A stretch of DNA of 22,453 nt from Aureobasidium sp. EXF-3400 (taxonomy: Eukaryota > Ascomycota > Dothideomycetes > Dothideales > Saccotheciaceae). Positions 8,915-18,204 of this stretch are shown here, piece after piece (position 1 is the stretch's first letter; every line of letters begins with the position of its first letter). The position numbers and the translations under genes are program-made. The notes beneath the pieces were generated by a model, which worked only from the letters and a program-made list of their open reading frames with translations, made no database searches and was not told the DNA's origin. Where the stretch lies: assembly GCA_024195585.1 (NCBI GenBank), contig SWBL01000542.1, positions 1 through 22,453 of the forward strand, in the 5' to 3' direction.

Positions 8915-10132
8915 TCATGCAGCCTTCTTCTTTGCCGCCTCTTCCTTCTCCCTCTTTCTGGCCAAGAATCGTTCTCTTGCCGAACTAATGTCTGTATCTG
9001 TTTTCTTGGTCTTGCTAGCCTTCTCCAGCCTTTCTTGTTCCTCTTTATCTGCTTCCAAGGCCCTCTTTCTGCTTTCTTCCAACTGTTGCTCCATCATCCT
9101 CGTCTGTCGTTCTCTCACACCATTGTCGCGCTTCTTGTTCCATTGCGCCGTGTCGTCTTGTTTCTGGATTGTGGCAGAAGGTCTCGGTGGTGCAGCGGGA
9201 GAGGCCAGAACGTTGAGACCAGCAGTGAGGAGTTGTCGTTTATCTGCGACTTGACCTTCGTCGTTGAGAGTAATGTTGACGCCCTTTGCAGCCAACTCTG
9301 CAACGCGATCCTTTTCTTGTTTCGTATCTGGGTCGTCTGCAATATTGTCGCCAGCGAGTTTTCGCTTCTCCATCTCGGCGGCTGCTTCGAGGGCTTCTTG
9401 GTGTCTGCGATCGCTGTCGGCCATGACATTGCGATAGAAACCTTGCATGCCTCCACCCATTTTCCTTTTTCTCTCCTCCTCGACAGCAGCTTTCTTTTCT
9501 TCTTCCTCGCGTAGGCGTTGGTTCTCTTCCTGCTGTGCTTTGTAGGCTCCTGTGACAAAAGTCTCCTTGTCTGCAAACTCTTCGCCTTCATTCTCGCGTT
9601 CCTTTTGCAGGAACTTTTCGCGGGCGACTTGCTGGTCTTGCTTTCGTTGGGCGGCTGCTGTGAGAAGAGCATTCATATATTTGGGCCCTTGATTTGCGGT
9701 CTCCTGCTTTGCTGCAGCTTTGCGGACAGAGGCGGCTGAAGTAGCGGCAGAGTGAAAAGAGTCATAGTCGTAGATGGTAGGGTCTAGTTCGGTGGCTTTG
9801 GCGGCATAGGCAGCGCTTTCGCGTTGGGCCGAGAGGTCGCTAAACTCGTCGAGATTTCCAGCTGGAGGTTTCCTTGTCGGAGGTTTGCCAGGCACAGAGG
9901 TGGATTTTGGCTTGTTGAGAGGCTTCTTTGTGGGTGGTGCCGGTCGTGATGGCTTCGAGGCATTGAACTCGGTGAGCTCTTCTTCGAATACGTTTGCCTT
10001 AGGAGCTGCTGCCGCTGGGGTGTCGTCGTCCGAGTCATCGTCCAGCACATTCGTAGCGACTGGACGTCTCTTTGGTTTCGGAGGTGAGGCTGGCGCCTTG
10101 GACTTTGTGTTGAGGCCAAACGAAAGTGACAT
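8915..10132 (-). CDS. NSRP1-like nuclear speckle splicing regulatory protein, 405 aa
   Basis: A single-exon gene. The conserved N-terminal domain of the NSRP1/CCDC55 family (DUF2040) is at about residues 117-245: DPTIYDYDSFHS, then GPKYMNALLTAAAQRK, then KERENEGEEFADKETFVTGAYK. In animals NSRP1 is a nuclear RNA-binding alternative-splicing regulator; the fungal role is presumed similar but is poorly defined. The first 115 residues are proline-, lysine- and serine-rich with an acidic DDDSDDD run, likely disordered. The rest is strongly charged and coiled-coil-like, ending in a KREKEEAAKKKAA basic tail that may serve nuclear import. The ATG at 10132 is followed by MSLSFGLNTK, a typical start for these proteins. 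A long plus-strand open frame at 8756-9514 is its antisense shadow. Confidence 0.88.
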   Translation of the reverse strand: MSLSFGLNTKSKAPASPPKPKRRPVATNVLDDDSDDDTPAAAAPKANVFEEELTEFNASKPSRPAPPTKKPLNKPKSTSVPGKPPTRKPPAGNLDEFSDLSAQRESAAYAAKATELDPTIYDYDSFHSAATSAASVRKAAAKQETANQGPKYMNALLTAAAQRKQDQQVAREKFLQKERENEGEEFADKETFVTGAYKAQQEENQRLREEEEKKAAVEEERKRKMGGGMQGFYRNVMADSDRRHQEALEAAAEMEKRKLAGDNIADDPDTKQEKDRVAELAAKGVNITLNDEGQVADKRQLLTAGLNVLASPAAPPRPSATIQKQDDTAQWNKKRDNGVRERQTRMMEQQLEESRKRALEADKEEQERLEKASKTKKTDTDISSARERFLARKREKEEAAKKKAA

Positions 10133-10672
10133 GGCGGTGATCAGGGTTGACTCTGCGTGGATGATGATTGAGATGGTTATATATGCGTGCGTGATGCAGC
10201 GAGCAAGTGTTTACTTTTCACATGGTCATGGTTGAAGGTCGAAGAATTGCGCAAAGCGTCTCGAAAAGCAGTTCAACGTGGTCTGTGCAGCCTTGATCGA
10301 TATGCATACCAATCTGTTGTCAATCACTTTGGGCTGTCTCGTTGATCTGATGGATTTGATCACATGGCGAGAGATACACGGCACCTGGTCCGAGGAGAAA
10401 GCGACAATTGCATACTGCTAGCATGAGATTGTGGCATTGGTTAGACTGCTGCTCGTAACGTTTGAATGGTCAACCCGAATGGACATTTGTCATTGCCATG
10501 ATGTCACAAAGGCCCCGCATCCACAAGCTCCTCATTTTTGTGATGGCCGGCGGGTAGACGGAGCTCGACACTCAGATATCTGTCCTGCACCACCTTGCTA
10601 ACCACTCCACTTCTCTTCATAACCAAGACCATAACCGAAAACACCTCATCAACTCAATCCCAGCAACTCATA
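10133..10672. other. divergent intergenic region
   Basis: Shared upstream region of the NSRP1-like gene (minus) and the dienelactone hydrolase gene (plus). A CAA- and ACC-rich leader precedes the hydrolase ATG. No gene or clear element was seen. Confidence 0.5.
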
Positions 10673-11563
10673 ATGTCTACCGGTGTTGGAATGTCATCGT
10701 GCTGCTTGACTGGCAAGGTCCAGGAAGGCACACCAAAGGGTCATGTCGAGACCATTGCCGGCCTCCAGACCTATGTCGCCGAGCCCAAGGAAGCCGACAA
10801 GTCCAAGACTGTCATTTTCCTCGTTGACAGTAAGTCTCTTTCCTCGACTCATGCTCTCAGACACTGATGTGAACAAGTCTTCGGATGGGAGTTCAAGAAC
10901 ACTCGTCTGCTCGCAGACCAATACGCCGCCAACGGCTTCACTGCTTACATTCCCGATGTCCACGAGGGCGACTCGCTCGACATTGATTTCCTCCAGACTG
11001 TCGAGCCTCAAAAGACAGAGCGCGACTCTCGCTCTCTCACAGAGAAGGCTGCTGCCACAGCAAAGACTGGCGCAACTCTCGGTCCTTGGCTACTCAAGCA
11101 TCGCGAGAGTGTCGCTCGTCCCTTGATTGAAAGCTTCATCAAGCAGGTCCGCATGATTCCCGGTACCAACAAGGTCGGTGCAATTGGCTTCTGCTGGGGC
11201 GGCAGATATGCCATTCTGGCCGGAGACAAGGACTTCAGCGGTGCCGAGGGTATGGGTGTCGACGCCGTCTACGCTTGCCACCCTTCGCTCGTTGCCATTC
11301 CCGGCGACTTTGAGGGACTCGCCGTTCCTGCATCGTTCGCGCTCGGCGACTCTGACAGCTTGCTCGGAAACAAGGAGGTGGACCAGATCAAGGAGCTCAT
11401 GGCCAAGAAGAAGAGCGAGGGTATCGACACCGAGGTACGTGTCTACGAGGACCAGGTTCATGGATTCGCACTGCGCGGAGATTGGAACTCGGAGAAGGAC
11501 AAGAAGGCCATGGACCAGTCGTGCAAGCAGGGCATCGACTTCTTCAACAAGCACCTGGCATAA
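10673..11563 (+). CDS. dienelactone hydrolase family protein, 280 aa
   Basis: Two exons, 10673-10829 and 10878-11563, with a 48-nt intron (GTAAGT donor, AAG acceptor). The joined frame is 843 nt. It is an alpha/beta hydrolase of the DLH family: the nucleophile is cysteine C158 in GFCWGGRYA, the acid is probably D210 in ALGDSDS, and the histidine is H247 in QVHGFALR. The CHPSL motif at 186-190 is also typical. A CCLTG motif near the N-terminus is common in fungal members. Bacterial DLH opens dienelactone in chlorocatechol degradation; the fungal substrates are mostly unknown. No secretion signal, so it is cytosolic. The gene ends only 55 bp from the convergent THOC5-like gene, so their 3' UTRs probably overlap. 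Confidence 0.92.
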
Positions 11564-11618
11564 TTAAACTGTGTGGGGTATCTCTATAATCTAGACGAAT
11601 GAAATAATGGTCGTGCGC

Positions 11619-12353
11619 TCATGCAGAAGCTGTAGCCTTTTGGTTTTGCTGGTCGTGCTGGTCGAATTTTTGTTGAACTGGAGTGCCAGAGCTGAGGAAC
11701 TTTTCAATCTCCTTGTCCAGAGCGGCCAGTTCGTCCTTCTTCTTGTTGTTGTCGTTGATCAGGCTTTGCTTCTTCTTGAGTAGTCCCTGGCGTTGCTCTT
11801 CGAGCGTCTGGCGTTCGGCATGTTCGTGGTTGATGCGAGCCACCATAAGGTCGTGCTCGTCGGCGTCAGCGAGCTCCGGGTTAGCAGCGAGGATTTCGTC
11901 GACAGGGACTAGAGGTAGAGATTGATATTTGTGACTGTAAACTTGTTAGAGGACGGTGCAGCAGACGACGGGTGAGACGACAACGCACTTGTAGCCCTGG
12001 CAAGCGGCGATGTCACCAATGAGATGACGCTGTTCGTAGTACAGATTTTGCAGGTGGAGGTGCAGAGAGTCGATCTCGGACTTTGCTTCCTGAGTTTGCT
12101 GTTTGGTGTTGCGCGTGTCGAGAAGTGCGCGGCGATTTAGACCGCGCAGCTTGGCCAGGTTGGAGTGGAGTAGCTTCTGTTGGCGACTGAGCTGCATCTC
12201 AGCATCTGGGTCAGGCTGAGCGGCGCGGTTCTGGTCGATAAAGTCGAGCATCTGCAGACATTGTTGGCGAGCATCGGCGGCTGCTTGCAAGACGGATTGG
12301 AGGAAGGCGTCGGTCACGAATGCGCCGGCGTCCATAGGTGATTGGTCTGCCAT
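11619..12353 (-). CDS. THO complex subunit THOC5-like, 226 aa
   Basis: Two exons on the minus strand, 12353-11989 and 11934-11619, with a 54-nt intron (GTGCGT donor, CTAAC branch site, TTACAG acceptor). The joined frame is 681 nt. The protein is almost all helical and coiled-coil. The family signature spans the splice junction: LHLHLQNLYYEQRHL, then IAACQGYNHKYQSLPLVPVDEIL and the ARINHEHAERQ.L segment, matching the conserved THOC5/FMIP core. THO couples transcription elongation to mRNA export in the nucleus. It is shorter than animal THOC5, as usual in filamentous fungi, which keep mainly this core. The start gives MADQSPMDAGAF with a good context. Product assignment is firm at the family level. 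Confidence 0.85.
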
Positions 12354-13221
12354 GGTGGATGACTGATGCGCGTGTGGTGGATTGTGAACAGTGATTCGCG
12401 AACTTGGTCGATAGTCGGAGGTCGGACGGTCACATGAAGAAAGACAGGGTCGCTAGTCGGAGATGGTTCGCTTCATGTGAATCTGTCAATCGATTCTCCA
12501 GCTCCCAAGCGTCTGAGCTTTCGTATTCGGCTCCAGCCAAGCGACTATTTTACTAAACTCAATTGGCGCGTCTTCTGGACCCTACAAAAGAGAGGCGTAA
12601 TCTCGAGAAGCATCCTGGGCGAGATAGTGAACAAGAGGCGACCACTCAGGAAATCAGACAGTCCTTGGATGACGAGTAACACATCTACTTGGGCAACAAC
12701 GCCTAAGGCCAGCAAGCATGCGCTCGGTACAAACAGGCCGAGTGTTGATTAGCAATACCAAATACTGTTTGGGAAGGTGGGACAAAGCCAAGCGCGTCGT
12801 CACTCCAGCCATCCGTGCCGGCCGCTCACGTCTTGCTCTCCACCTACGTGGGCCTATACTTTGGCTCTCATGCCGTGTGCCTCTTTTTTCCTGCATGGGT
12901 ACAGTATAACCATGACCTACTAGAACTTGCCCCTCTCTCGCTCTTCTCTTCATGCAGTCATTCCCCATCCTCCATTCCACCACTTCCCCACCCGCTCCCG
13001 TTTGCCACGATCGACTCTTGACATTTCATTTCTGCCCCAACTCGGTTGCCCCGGCGAAACTCTGATTGCACCTGAATCGCCCGCCAAAGGTCAAGACTAC
13101 CAACCACAATCTCTTCTCCCTCTCTACACAGCGATACCGTTCGCAATCTCTTTCTCCTCCCTTCGTAACAATACCAACAACTCTCTTCTTTGACTCCTGC
13201 TCTGCTCGACCCATATCAACA
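12354..13221. other. divergent intergenic region
   Basis: Region between the THOC5-like gene and the PAQR gene. It contains a pyrimidine-rich stretch at about 12915-13200, the likely core promoter and 5' leader of the PAQR gene. Open frames here lack protein-like composition. Confidence 0.5.
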
Positions 13222-14730
13222 ATGGCTACGGCCACTTGCACAACCACTATGACTGATTCTTACGAGGAGCCAGCCTTTGGCTCGACCTCATGCGCTCGCC
13301 CCCGCCTACAAGTTAGAGATGGTCTTAAGAAGCGCCGCCATTCTTCCTACGTCCCCCAATCCTGGTCAGCAGATACCGATGACGTTCAGTTACTGGTCGA
13401 CAGGTTCCTGAAGGAACTGGGGCAACGTCTGGAATTCCTGGACTCTTACGGCCACCTTAAGTTCGACTCTGGAATCGATCGCGCCTACAGCACCCTACAC
13501 GCTGTCCACGAGTCCTGCAGTTGTGTGTCGGACGAGGTCATTGATGCCGGAAGACGTCGCGCCAAAATCATTGTCAACCTTCTAGATGAGCGATATCGGG
13601 ACGCTCTGGCAAAGAAAGAGACGTTGGAACACAAAGTCCGTGAGGGTGTCCGCTTGATGGAGAAGATTCTGGTCGACTTTGAGACCCGCGCTTATGCTAT
13701 GCGTGATGCTGGGCTGGGAGCAGTCGCCTCAGAACTCATGGACTCTGGAAGAAGGAAGATGGACGAGGGAATGCACATTGCTACCGAGCTGGTGGATGAG
13801 GGCATTGACAAGGCTCGTCGTGCAAAGGAGGCTGTCAAAGATGCTGTCAAGACCAAGATTGACGAAGCCGTCAAACGCGCAAAGGAGCAAGGCCTCATCA
13901 CATATCACGACCTGCCGGACCCATGGAGGATCAACCCGCATATCACTCGTGGCTACCGTTTCTGCGAGACCAAGGTCGACTGCTTGCGCTCCTGCCTGTC
14001 CCTCTCTAACGAGACGGTCAACATTTATTCTCACTTCCTTGGTCTGCTAATTGTTCTCTCCATCGCCTTCTATTTCTACCCAACCTCGGCTCATTTCTCC
14101 ATGTCGACAAAGTCGGATATCTTCATTGCCGCCGTTTTCTTCTTTGCTGCCTCAAAGTGCCTAGTCTGCAGTACTGTCTGGCACACCATGAACTCCATCT
14201 CCAACCAAACTCTGATGGAGAGATTTGCTTGTATCGACTACACTGGTATCTCCTTATTGGTCGCCGCGTCCATTATGACTACAGAATACACGGCCTTCTA
14301 CTGTGAGCCTGTCAGTCGCTGGATCTACATGTCTTTGACAGCTGCGCTGGGAGTTGGAGGTGTCATCCTCCCCTGGCATCCAACCTTCAATCGCAACGAT
14401 CTCGCATGGGCCCGCGTCGCCTTCTACGTGACTCTTGCTGGTACCGGTGGTTTGCCTGTGATTCAGCTTATCTACACTCGTGGTGCCAGCTGGGCAGCGT
14501 ACTTTTACGCTCCCATTTTCAAGAGCTTGTTCGTCTACTTTACTGGTGCACTGCTTTATGCTGCCAAGATTCCCGAGCGCTTCGCTCCAGGCTTCTTCGA
14601 CTACTTTGGTGGCAGCCACAACATCTGGCATTTCGCGGTACTGGGTGGTATTTTGTTCCACTACAGCGCCATGCAAAGCTTCTTCGCAGACGCCTTCCGT
14701 CGCGCAGAGAACCATTGCACCGTCTACTAG
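13222..14730 (+). CDS. PAQR/Izh-type (adiponectin receptor/hemolysin III) membrane protein, 502 aa
   Basis: Single exon. The C-terminal half is a seven-helix PAQR domain (about 240-490). It has NETVNIYSHFLG (263-274), CSTVWHTMN with H321, FACIDYTG with D339, and GGSHNIWH with H466 and H470, the usual zinc-binding histidines. About 235 residues precede it, largely charged and helical with long Lys/Glu/Asp-rich segments (about 100-225). This resembles yeast Izh3, which also has a long N-terminal extension, rather than the short Izh1/2/4. In yeast these proteins affect zinc and sterol homeostasis; some PAQRs are ceramidases. The frame is open upstream to 13066 only from a TTG, and the first ATG (13222, context CAACAATGG) is chosen. 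Confidence 0.9.
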   Translation: MATATCTTTMTDSYEEPAFGSTSCARPRLQVRDGLKKRRHSSYVPQSWSADTDDVQLLVDRFLKELGQRLEFLDSYGHLKFDSGIDRAYSTLHAVHESCSCVSDEVIDAGRRRAKIIVNLLDERYRDALAKKETLEHKVREGVRLMEKILVDFETRAYAMRDAGLGAVASELMDSGRRKMDEGMHIATELVDEGIDKARRAKEAVKDAVKTKIDEAVKRAKEQGLITYHDLPDPWRINPHITRGYRFCETKVDCLRSCLSLSNETVNIYSHFLGLLIVLSIAFYFYPTSAHFSMSTKSDIFIAAVFFFAASKCLVCSTVWHTMNSISNQTLMERFACIDYTGISLLVAASIMTTEYTAFYCEPVSRWIYMSLTAALGVGGVILPWHPTFNRNDLAWARVAFYVTLAGTGGLPVIQLIYTRGASWAAYFYAPIFKSLFVYFTGALLYAAKIPERFAPGFFDYFGGSHNIWHFAVLGGILFHYSAMQSFFADAFRRAENHCTVY

Positions 14731-15243
14731 ATCGAATTTTACCTTTGTCTCAACTTACATCTTCATTTCTCTTCTTGAGGGCTCTTGCGCAAGTGTTGAC
14801 AAGATGTCCCTGTTTCTGCGTTTATCTTCTTTTTAGCCCTTCTTTGCTGATACTTTTCCACCTTCGCTTCTTGTTAACCCATATTTGTACAAACGAGTGT
14901 TCATATGATATTGTAAATACGAAGACCAATGAAAAACTATTCATACCACAGTATATCCAATTATCTTACGAGTCCCCGATCGATGTGAATACGACTCCAA
15001 ATTCCAGCATGACATGACCATGAGCACCAGAAACGTTCATTGCAATCCAAAATTGGTCCCAAAGATGTACCAGTGTTACTCGTTCGGCTCAGCGCGACTT
15101 TGAGCAAAAATACGAAAAATCTCAAAAACATCAAGAAAGCCGGCTGTCACCAGCGCATGTCAAATTTCGCAGTCAATTCTTAGCAACATCCACAATTCTT
15201 TCAACTCGTTCCTCTATCGGCGCAAATCCCGAGGAGCTTTACG
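14731..15243. other. intergenic region
   Basis: 3' flank of the PAQR gene and 5' flank of the MYND gene. Nothing else supported. Confidence 0.5.
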
Positions 15244-16194
15244 ATGACACAAATTACAACCATGGGTACAAAATTCGTCACCTTGGATGATACCAGGATC
15301 CCAGGCTTCCCCGACGCGCCTCTTCATCTGGACAGAGCATCCATCCAGATTGTCGACGATGCAGACGCAAACTTCAACGAAAAAACCGACACCAGCAACT
15401 TGACCACCGCCATTGGCATTGCAACTGTACTGTACCGCTGGTGTCCATCAGCACTACACGCTTTCCTCGACATCGACGCCTGGTTCTCCTTCACATGGAC
15501 CCTGACAATCCAAGATGAAATGAAAATCGAAATTGGACGCGTGGAAAACCAAATCACCATCGGCAAACTCGATGCAGAGGGCGAAAAATGGACGTTAATG
15601 TTGACATTCAACATCACTGCCGAAGGACCTCAGAGGGGAGCTTGGGTACCCAATCCTGCTGAAAGCATGCTCGGCGACAACGACCTCACAGATGCTGCTC
15701 AAATCGATAAACTGGGTAGACAGTTTGTGAGGGACTTGTGTCTGAAGCAACGTTGGCTGACGGGCAAGAAAATGCAGCACCAGTTGTTTGTCGAGTATGC
15801 ACTTATGGATCCCTTCAGCGATGGCATTCCTATAAACCCACACTGGCTCTACAATGCTCCCAATGTTGACAACTGCACTCACACTACCTGCGCTATCCAC
15901 AAAGGTGTTAAACCTCTGCAACGCTGTGGAAGATGCGGTACAGCTGCTTATTGCTGTGCGTCACATCAGAAACTGGATTGGCCTGTGCACAAGACTATCT
16001 GCAATATGAGTTTGGAGGATAGAGGTCAGATGTTGAAGATTTCTCAGAACGATGGGTTGATTGGATGGGATTTGTCAAAGACGGTGTTTGATGAGGATGA
16101 AGACGACGAGGAGACTTTGTGCAAGAATCCTAACTTTGTTACGCCGCAGTTGAAGAGGGCGCGTCGGACAAGTATGAACATCAGTACCATGTAA
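15244..16194 (+). CDS. MYND-type zinc-finger protein, 316 aa
   Basis: Single exon. A MYND finger lies near the C-terminus, with ligands at about C211, C216, C228, C231, C237, H241, H249 and C253. The block CGRCGTAAYCCASHQKLDWP is diagnostic. His replaces the usual sixth Cys (SHQ instead of ECQ), as in other fungal MYND proteins, and the first pair is spaced CX4C rather than CX2C. The first 200 residues form an unrecognised domain with many beta-like segments. An acidic run (DEDEDDEE) precedes a basic C-terminus. MYND fingers bind proline-rich partners; no catalytic domain is seen. Two in-frame ATGs (codons 1 and 7) are possible starts; the second, ACCATGG, has the better context. The last codons and the 3' flank are duplicated about 2.85 kb downstream. 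Confidence 0.85.
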   Translation: MTQITTMGTKFVTLDDTRIPGFPDAPLHLDRASIQIVDDADANFNEKTDTSNLTTAIGIATVLYRWCPSALHAFLDIDAWFSFTWTLTIQDEMKIEIGRVENQITIGKLDAEGEKWTLMLTFNITAEGPQRGAWVPNPAESMLGDNDLTDAAQIDKLGRQFVRDLCLKQRWLTGKKMQHQLFVEYALMDPFSDGIPINPHWLYNAPNVDNCTHTTCAIHKGVKPLQRCGRCGTAAYCCASHQKLDWPVHKTICNMSLEDRGQMLKISQNDGLIGWDLSKTVFDEDEDDEETLCKNPNFVTPQLKRARRTSMNISTM

Positions 16195-16628
16195 AGGAGC
16201 ACGATTGATGCATTTGGTCATGCTACTGTCATACGAGAAGATGAGAGCAATTCATAACTCGAGAGATAGGTACATAACGAACGGTCAAAACCAAGTTATG
16301 CTTTGAATTGAAATGCGAGAACTTGTTTAGACAGATGTGTCTCTTCACGTGAAGAGACCTCCCCAGCTGTATCCGGCTAGACTAGGTGACAAAGAGAGAT
16401 AGGGAAGGAAGGAACTGCTGCTGTGTGTTGTATATGGATGGTTGTCTCTGTTCTGCTGGCATGCATGTATGGATGGCTCGTCAGTTTGAGCGGAGAGAGC
16501 TCTAGTACAATATTGGAAGAAGAATTGCCGAAATGGGGTGGGTAGCGGGTAAACTTGCACGTTTGGTGCAGCGAGATTTGCTTGGAATTGGGCAAACAGC
16601 TGACCCCGCGATTTCATATGTTTGACCA
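16147..16628 (+). repeat. diverged direct repeat, copy A (MYND gene 3' end plus flank)
   Basis: Copy A of a duplicated segment covers the last codons of the MYND gene and about 430 bp downstream. It aligns with 18992-19496 in the same orientation. Shared blocks include ATCAGTACCATGTAAAG at the stop codon, GAAGAATTGCCGA, AAACTTGCACGTTT, TTGCTTGGA and GGGCAAACAGCT. The last ~110 bp align at very roughly 75-80 percent by eye, and the middle is weaker with indels. Confidence 0.7.
16339..16358. repeat. perfect 20-bp palindrome with CACGTG core
   Basis: GTCTCTTCACGTGAAGAGAC is its own reverse complement. The centre is an E-box (CACGTG), the type of site bound by bHLH factors. It lies in the MYND gene's 3' flank and is not preserved in repeat copy B. 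It may act on the MYND terminator region or be chance. Confidence 0.5.
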
Positions 16629-17028
16629 AAACATTCGCTCACTCCACCTCCAATGTTCGTGCTCACAGCTCAAGTGCACTGAATACTGTGTCAAGAGAAG
16701 AGGTATACCAATGTTAATGGGCTTTGACTCAAAAGAGACGCGATGATGTAGGTGCCCAGATCACAGGATCTTTGCCACCACACGCATCCTACTACCACCA
16801 GCCGAGACGCATTCAATATTTGGTCTTTCATCCCTGTATCATGGCATGAGGGGCTTTCTCAGTTGCAGTCAGAATCTTCGCTCCACAGGTCTTCGCTGTC
16901 TGTCTATTCTCTAAGCAGCATTCATCTACCTCTCAGAGTCTCTTTTCTCCAACCACCCTTGATCGGCTGTTCTTCCCAAGGTCGAGGACGGGACTCGAGG
17001 AAAACGTAATACGGACTGTTCTGCAGCT
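16629..17028. other. region without a supported gene
   Basis: A frame continuous with the exon-like fragment at 17029 is open back to about 16848, but has no ATG. A pyrimidine-rich tract at about 16890-16980 looks like promoter or leader sequence. No intact gene is supported. Confidence 0.4.
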
Positions 17029-17140
17029 TTCAGACGACGTCCCTATCCTCAACGCCGTTGCTCACATCAACACCGAGCACAATGTCGACGAGGCTACTGC
17101 TTACAAGGCTCCTCGTACCGACAAGGCTGCTGTCGAGTAG
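17029..17140 (+). pseudogene. terminal-exon-like fragment, source gene unknown
   Basis: The frame ending in TAG at about 17138-17140 encodes DVPILNAVAHINTEHNVDEA and then a lysine-rich end (DKAAVE). Codons are strongly biased (ATC, CTC, AAC, GCT, GTC, GAG), as in highly expressed fungal genes and unlike the surrounding DNA. TTTCAG just upstream could be its splice acceptor. No start or other exons are visible, so it looks like a displaced last exon or gene scrap. I do not recognise the protein. Confidence 0.4.
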
Positions 17141-17253
17141 AGCACATCAAACATCAGGAGGTGGTGGCAGTTTCCTCTCGGTTTTCTCAGTGGATACCAA
17201 TGTTTCTCAATAGCATTGCACATTTCCATAGCTGCGCAGGTTGGCGGAGATGA

Positions 17254-17312
17254 ATAGGTCATGATCAATGTCAAAGCATACTGGCTCCTTTCAAAAGCAT
17301 ACTGAAGCTGTC
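17254..17312 (+). repeat. 59-bp exact direct repeat, copy 1
   Basis: Identical over 59 bp to 17870-17928 (starts ATAGGTCATGATCAATG, ends GAAGCTGTC). The copies are 616 bp apart, which indicates a recent local duplication within the rearranged zone. Confidence 0.9.
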
Positions 17313-17332
17313 GCGGCGATGAGCGAACGACA

Positions 17333-17547
17333 ATGGATCTGATAGCCCGTCTGAGGGATCCCGAGGTCATCGAGTTGCTCGCTACCGTTATCGCCAACTT
17401 GATCGAGGTTGAATTCATGCAGCTCAAGAACACTGCCTCGGATGAGAAGCACCCTGCCTACAGTCAAGAGACAATGGAGTACTATCTGCAAAAGACATAT
17501 ATGGCGACAGCTCCTCGTGGGAGAGCAATGCGCGGCGCTCGGCCATG
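17333..17547 (+). pseudogene. COQ1-like polyprenyl diphosphate synthase fragment
   Basis: The frame from 17333 reads IARLRDPEVIELLATVIANL, then a VEFMQLKNTASDEKHP segment and YYLQKTYM. This is the conserved central part of fungal COQ1-type trans-polyprenyl (hexaprenyl/solanesyl) diphosphate synthases, which make the ubiquinone side chain in mitochondria. From about 17505 the reading shifts: a +1 or -1 frame recovers a C...RAA-like block of the same protein (for example TASSWESNARRSA), so a frameshift is present. The N-terminal region, both DDxxD motifs and the C-terminus are absent. It is a broken exon fragment; the functional gene must lie elsewhere. Family identity is from remembered conservation, not a search. 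Confidence 0.65.
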
Positions 17548-17829
17548 TATTTTCTTGTCAGGTAAATCCATCATTCTTAAAACCCTTGATTAATGCCAAA
17601 GCATCCGAGCTCCGCGCCGCTCGCGGCTTGGGGTTGGAGGGTTTTGATCATGGTTAGGGTTGGTTCCAGGTGTTGACAGGACGATGAATGGTATGCTCGA
17701 CCTGTAAAGCTTGAGCCGCGATCGTTCGGCGAAACCTGAAGCAGTACCTCTACATCATGCACGACGAAAATCTCCATGACTGCCACACTGCATGGACAAA
17801 TTTTAAGCAGTAAACGCATGACAGGTCTT

Positions 17830-17869
17830 CAAGTAGTAATCGCCTGGTGAGTACTCAAGTAGTAATCGC
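17830..17869 (+). repeat. 14-bp direct repeat pair
   Basis: CAAGTAGTAATCGC occurs at about 17830 and again at about 17856, 26 bp later, immediately before the second copy of the 59-bp repeat. The pair may mark a duplication breakpoint. Confidence 0.6.
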
Positions 17870-17928
17870 ATAGGTCATGATCAATGTCAAAGCATACTGG
17901 CTCCTTTCAAAAGCATACTGAAGCTGTC
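17870..17928 (+). repeat. 59-bp exact direct repeat, copy 2
   Basis: Second identical copy of 17254-17312. Its last bases run directly into the first unit of the 76-bp tandem repeat. Confidence 0.9.
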
Positions 17929-18060
17929 TGTTCCTTCCCTCCTTACTTGTGCCATCTCTGTTGGTGTCCAATGCTTCTCTTATCCAAAGTATACTGAAAC
18001 TGTCTCTTCCTTCCCTCCTTACTTGTGCCATCTCTGTTGGTGTCCAATGCTTCTCTTATC
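17915..18060 (+). repeat. tandem repeat, two units with 76-bp period
   Basis: Unit 1 starts at 17915 (ATACTGAAGCTGTCTG) and unit 2 at 17991 (ATACTGAAACTGTCTC). About 70 bp are near-identical, including CCTTACTTGTGCCATCTCTG and GTGTCCAATGCTTCTCTTAT. The period is not a multiple of three, so it does not repeat a peptide in one frame. Confidence 0.9.
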
Positions 18061-18166
18061 AGGTGAATCTAATGCTCTTGAGACTCTTGGTTCTTCTGAG
18101 ACCCTTCGTACCCTGGATGCTCTTCTCACTGGCACTCGTGATGCGGAGGGGCAGGTGGTAGCTAAC
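18061..18166 (+). pseudogene. exon-like scrap, source unknown
   Basis: The plus frame reads SGESNALETLGSSETLRTLD and then ALLTGTRDAEGQVVANS, which has protein-like composition and codon use. It directly follows the tandem repeat. The minus strand also stays open here and could be a continuation of the broken gene at 18205-18872, so the coding strand is uncertain. No family recognised. Confidence 0.25.
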
Positions 18167-18204
18167 TCTGTTAGTAAAAGAATGCATAGTATGTTCAAGA
18201 CTAC

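Noticed and set aside
8756..9514. Long plus-strand open frame (252 codons)
   Set aside because: It lies antisense to the NSRP1-like gene. It is Leu/Ser/Cys-rich in the way expected from the reverse of a Lys/Glu/Ala-rich gene, with no motif of its own.
13066..13221. N-terminal extension of the PAQR frame
   Set aside because: It is open only from a TTG; no ATG occurs before 13222, and the composition is that of a leader.
17559..17597. Similarity between about 17559-17597 and about 18053-18091 (CAGGTRAATC...CTTG)
   Set aside because: Suggestive of another shared fragment (FLSGKSIILKTL versus LLSGESNALETL), but too short and too diverged to call by eye.
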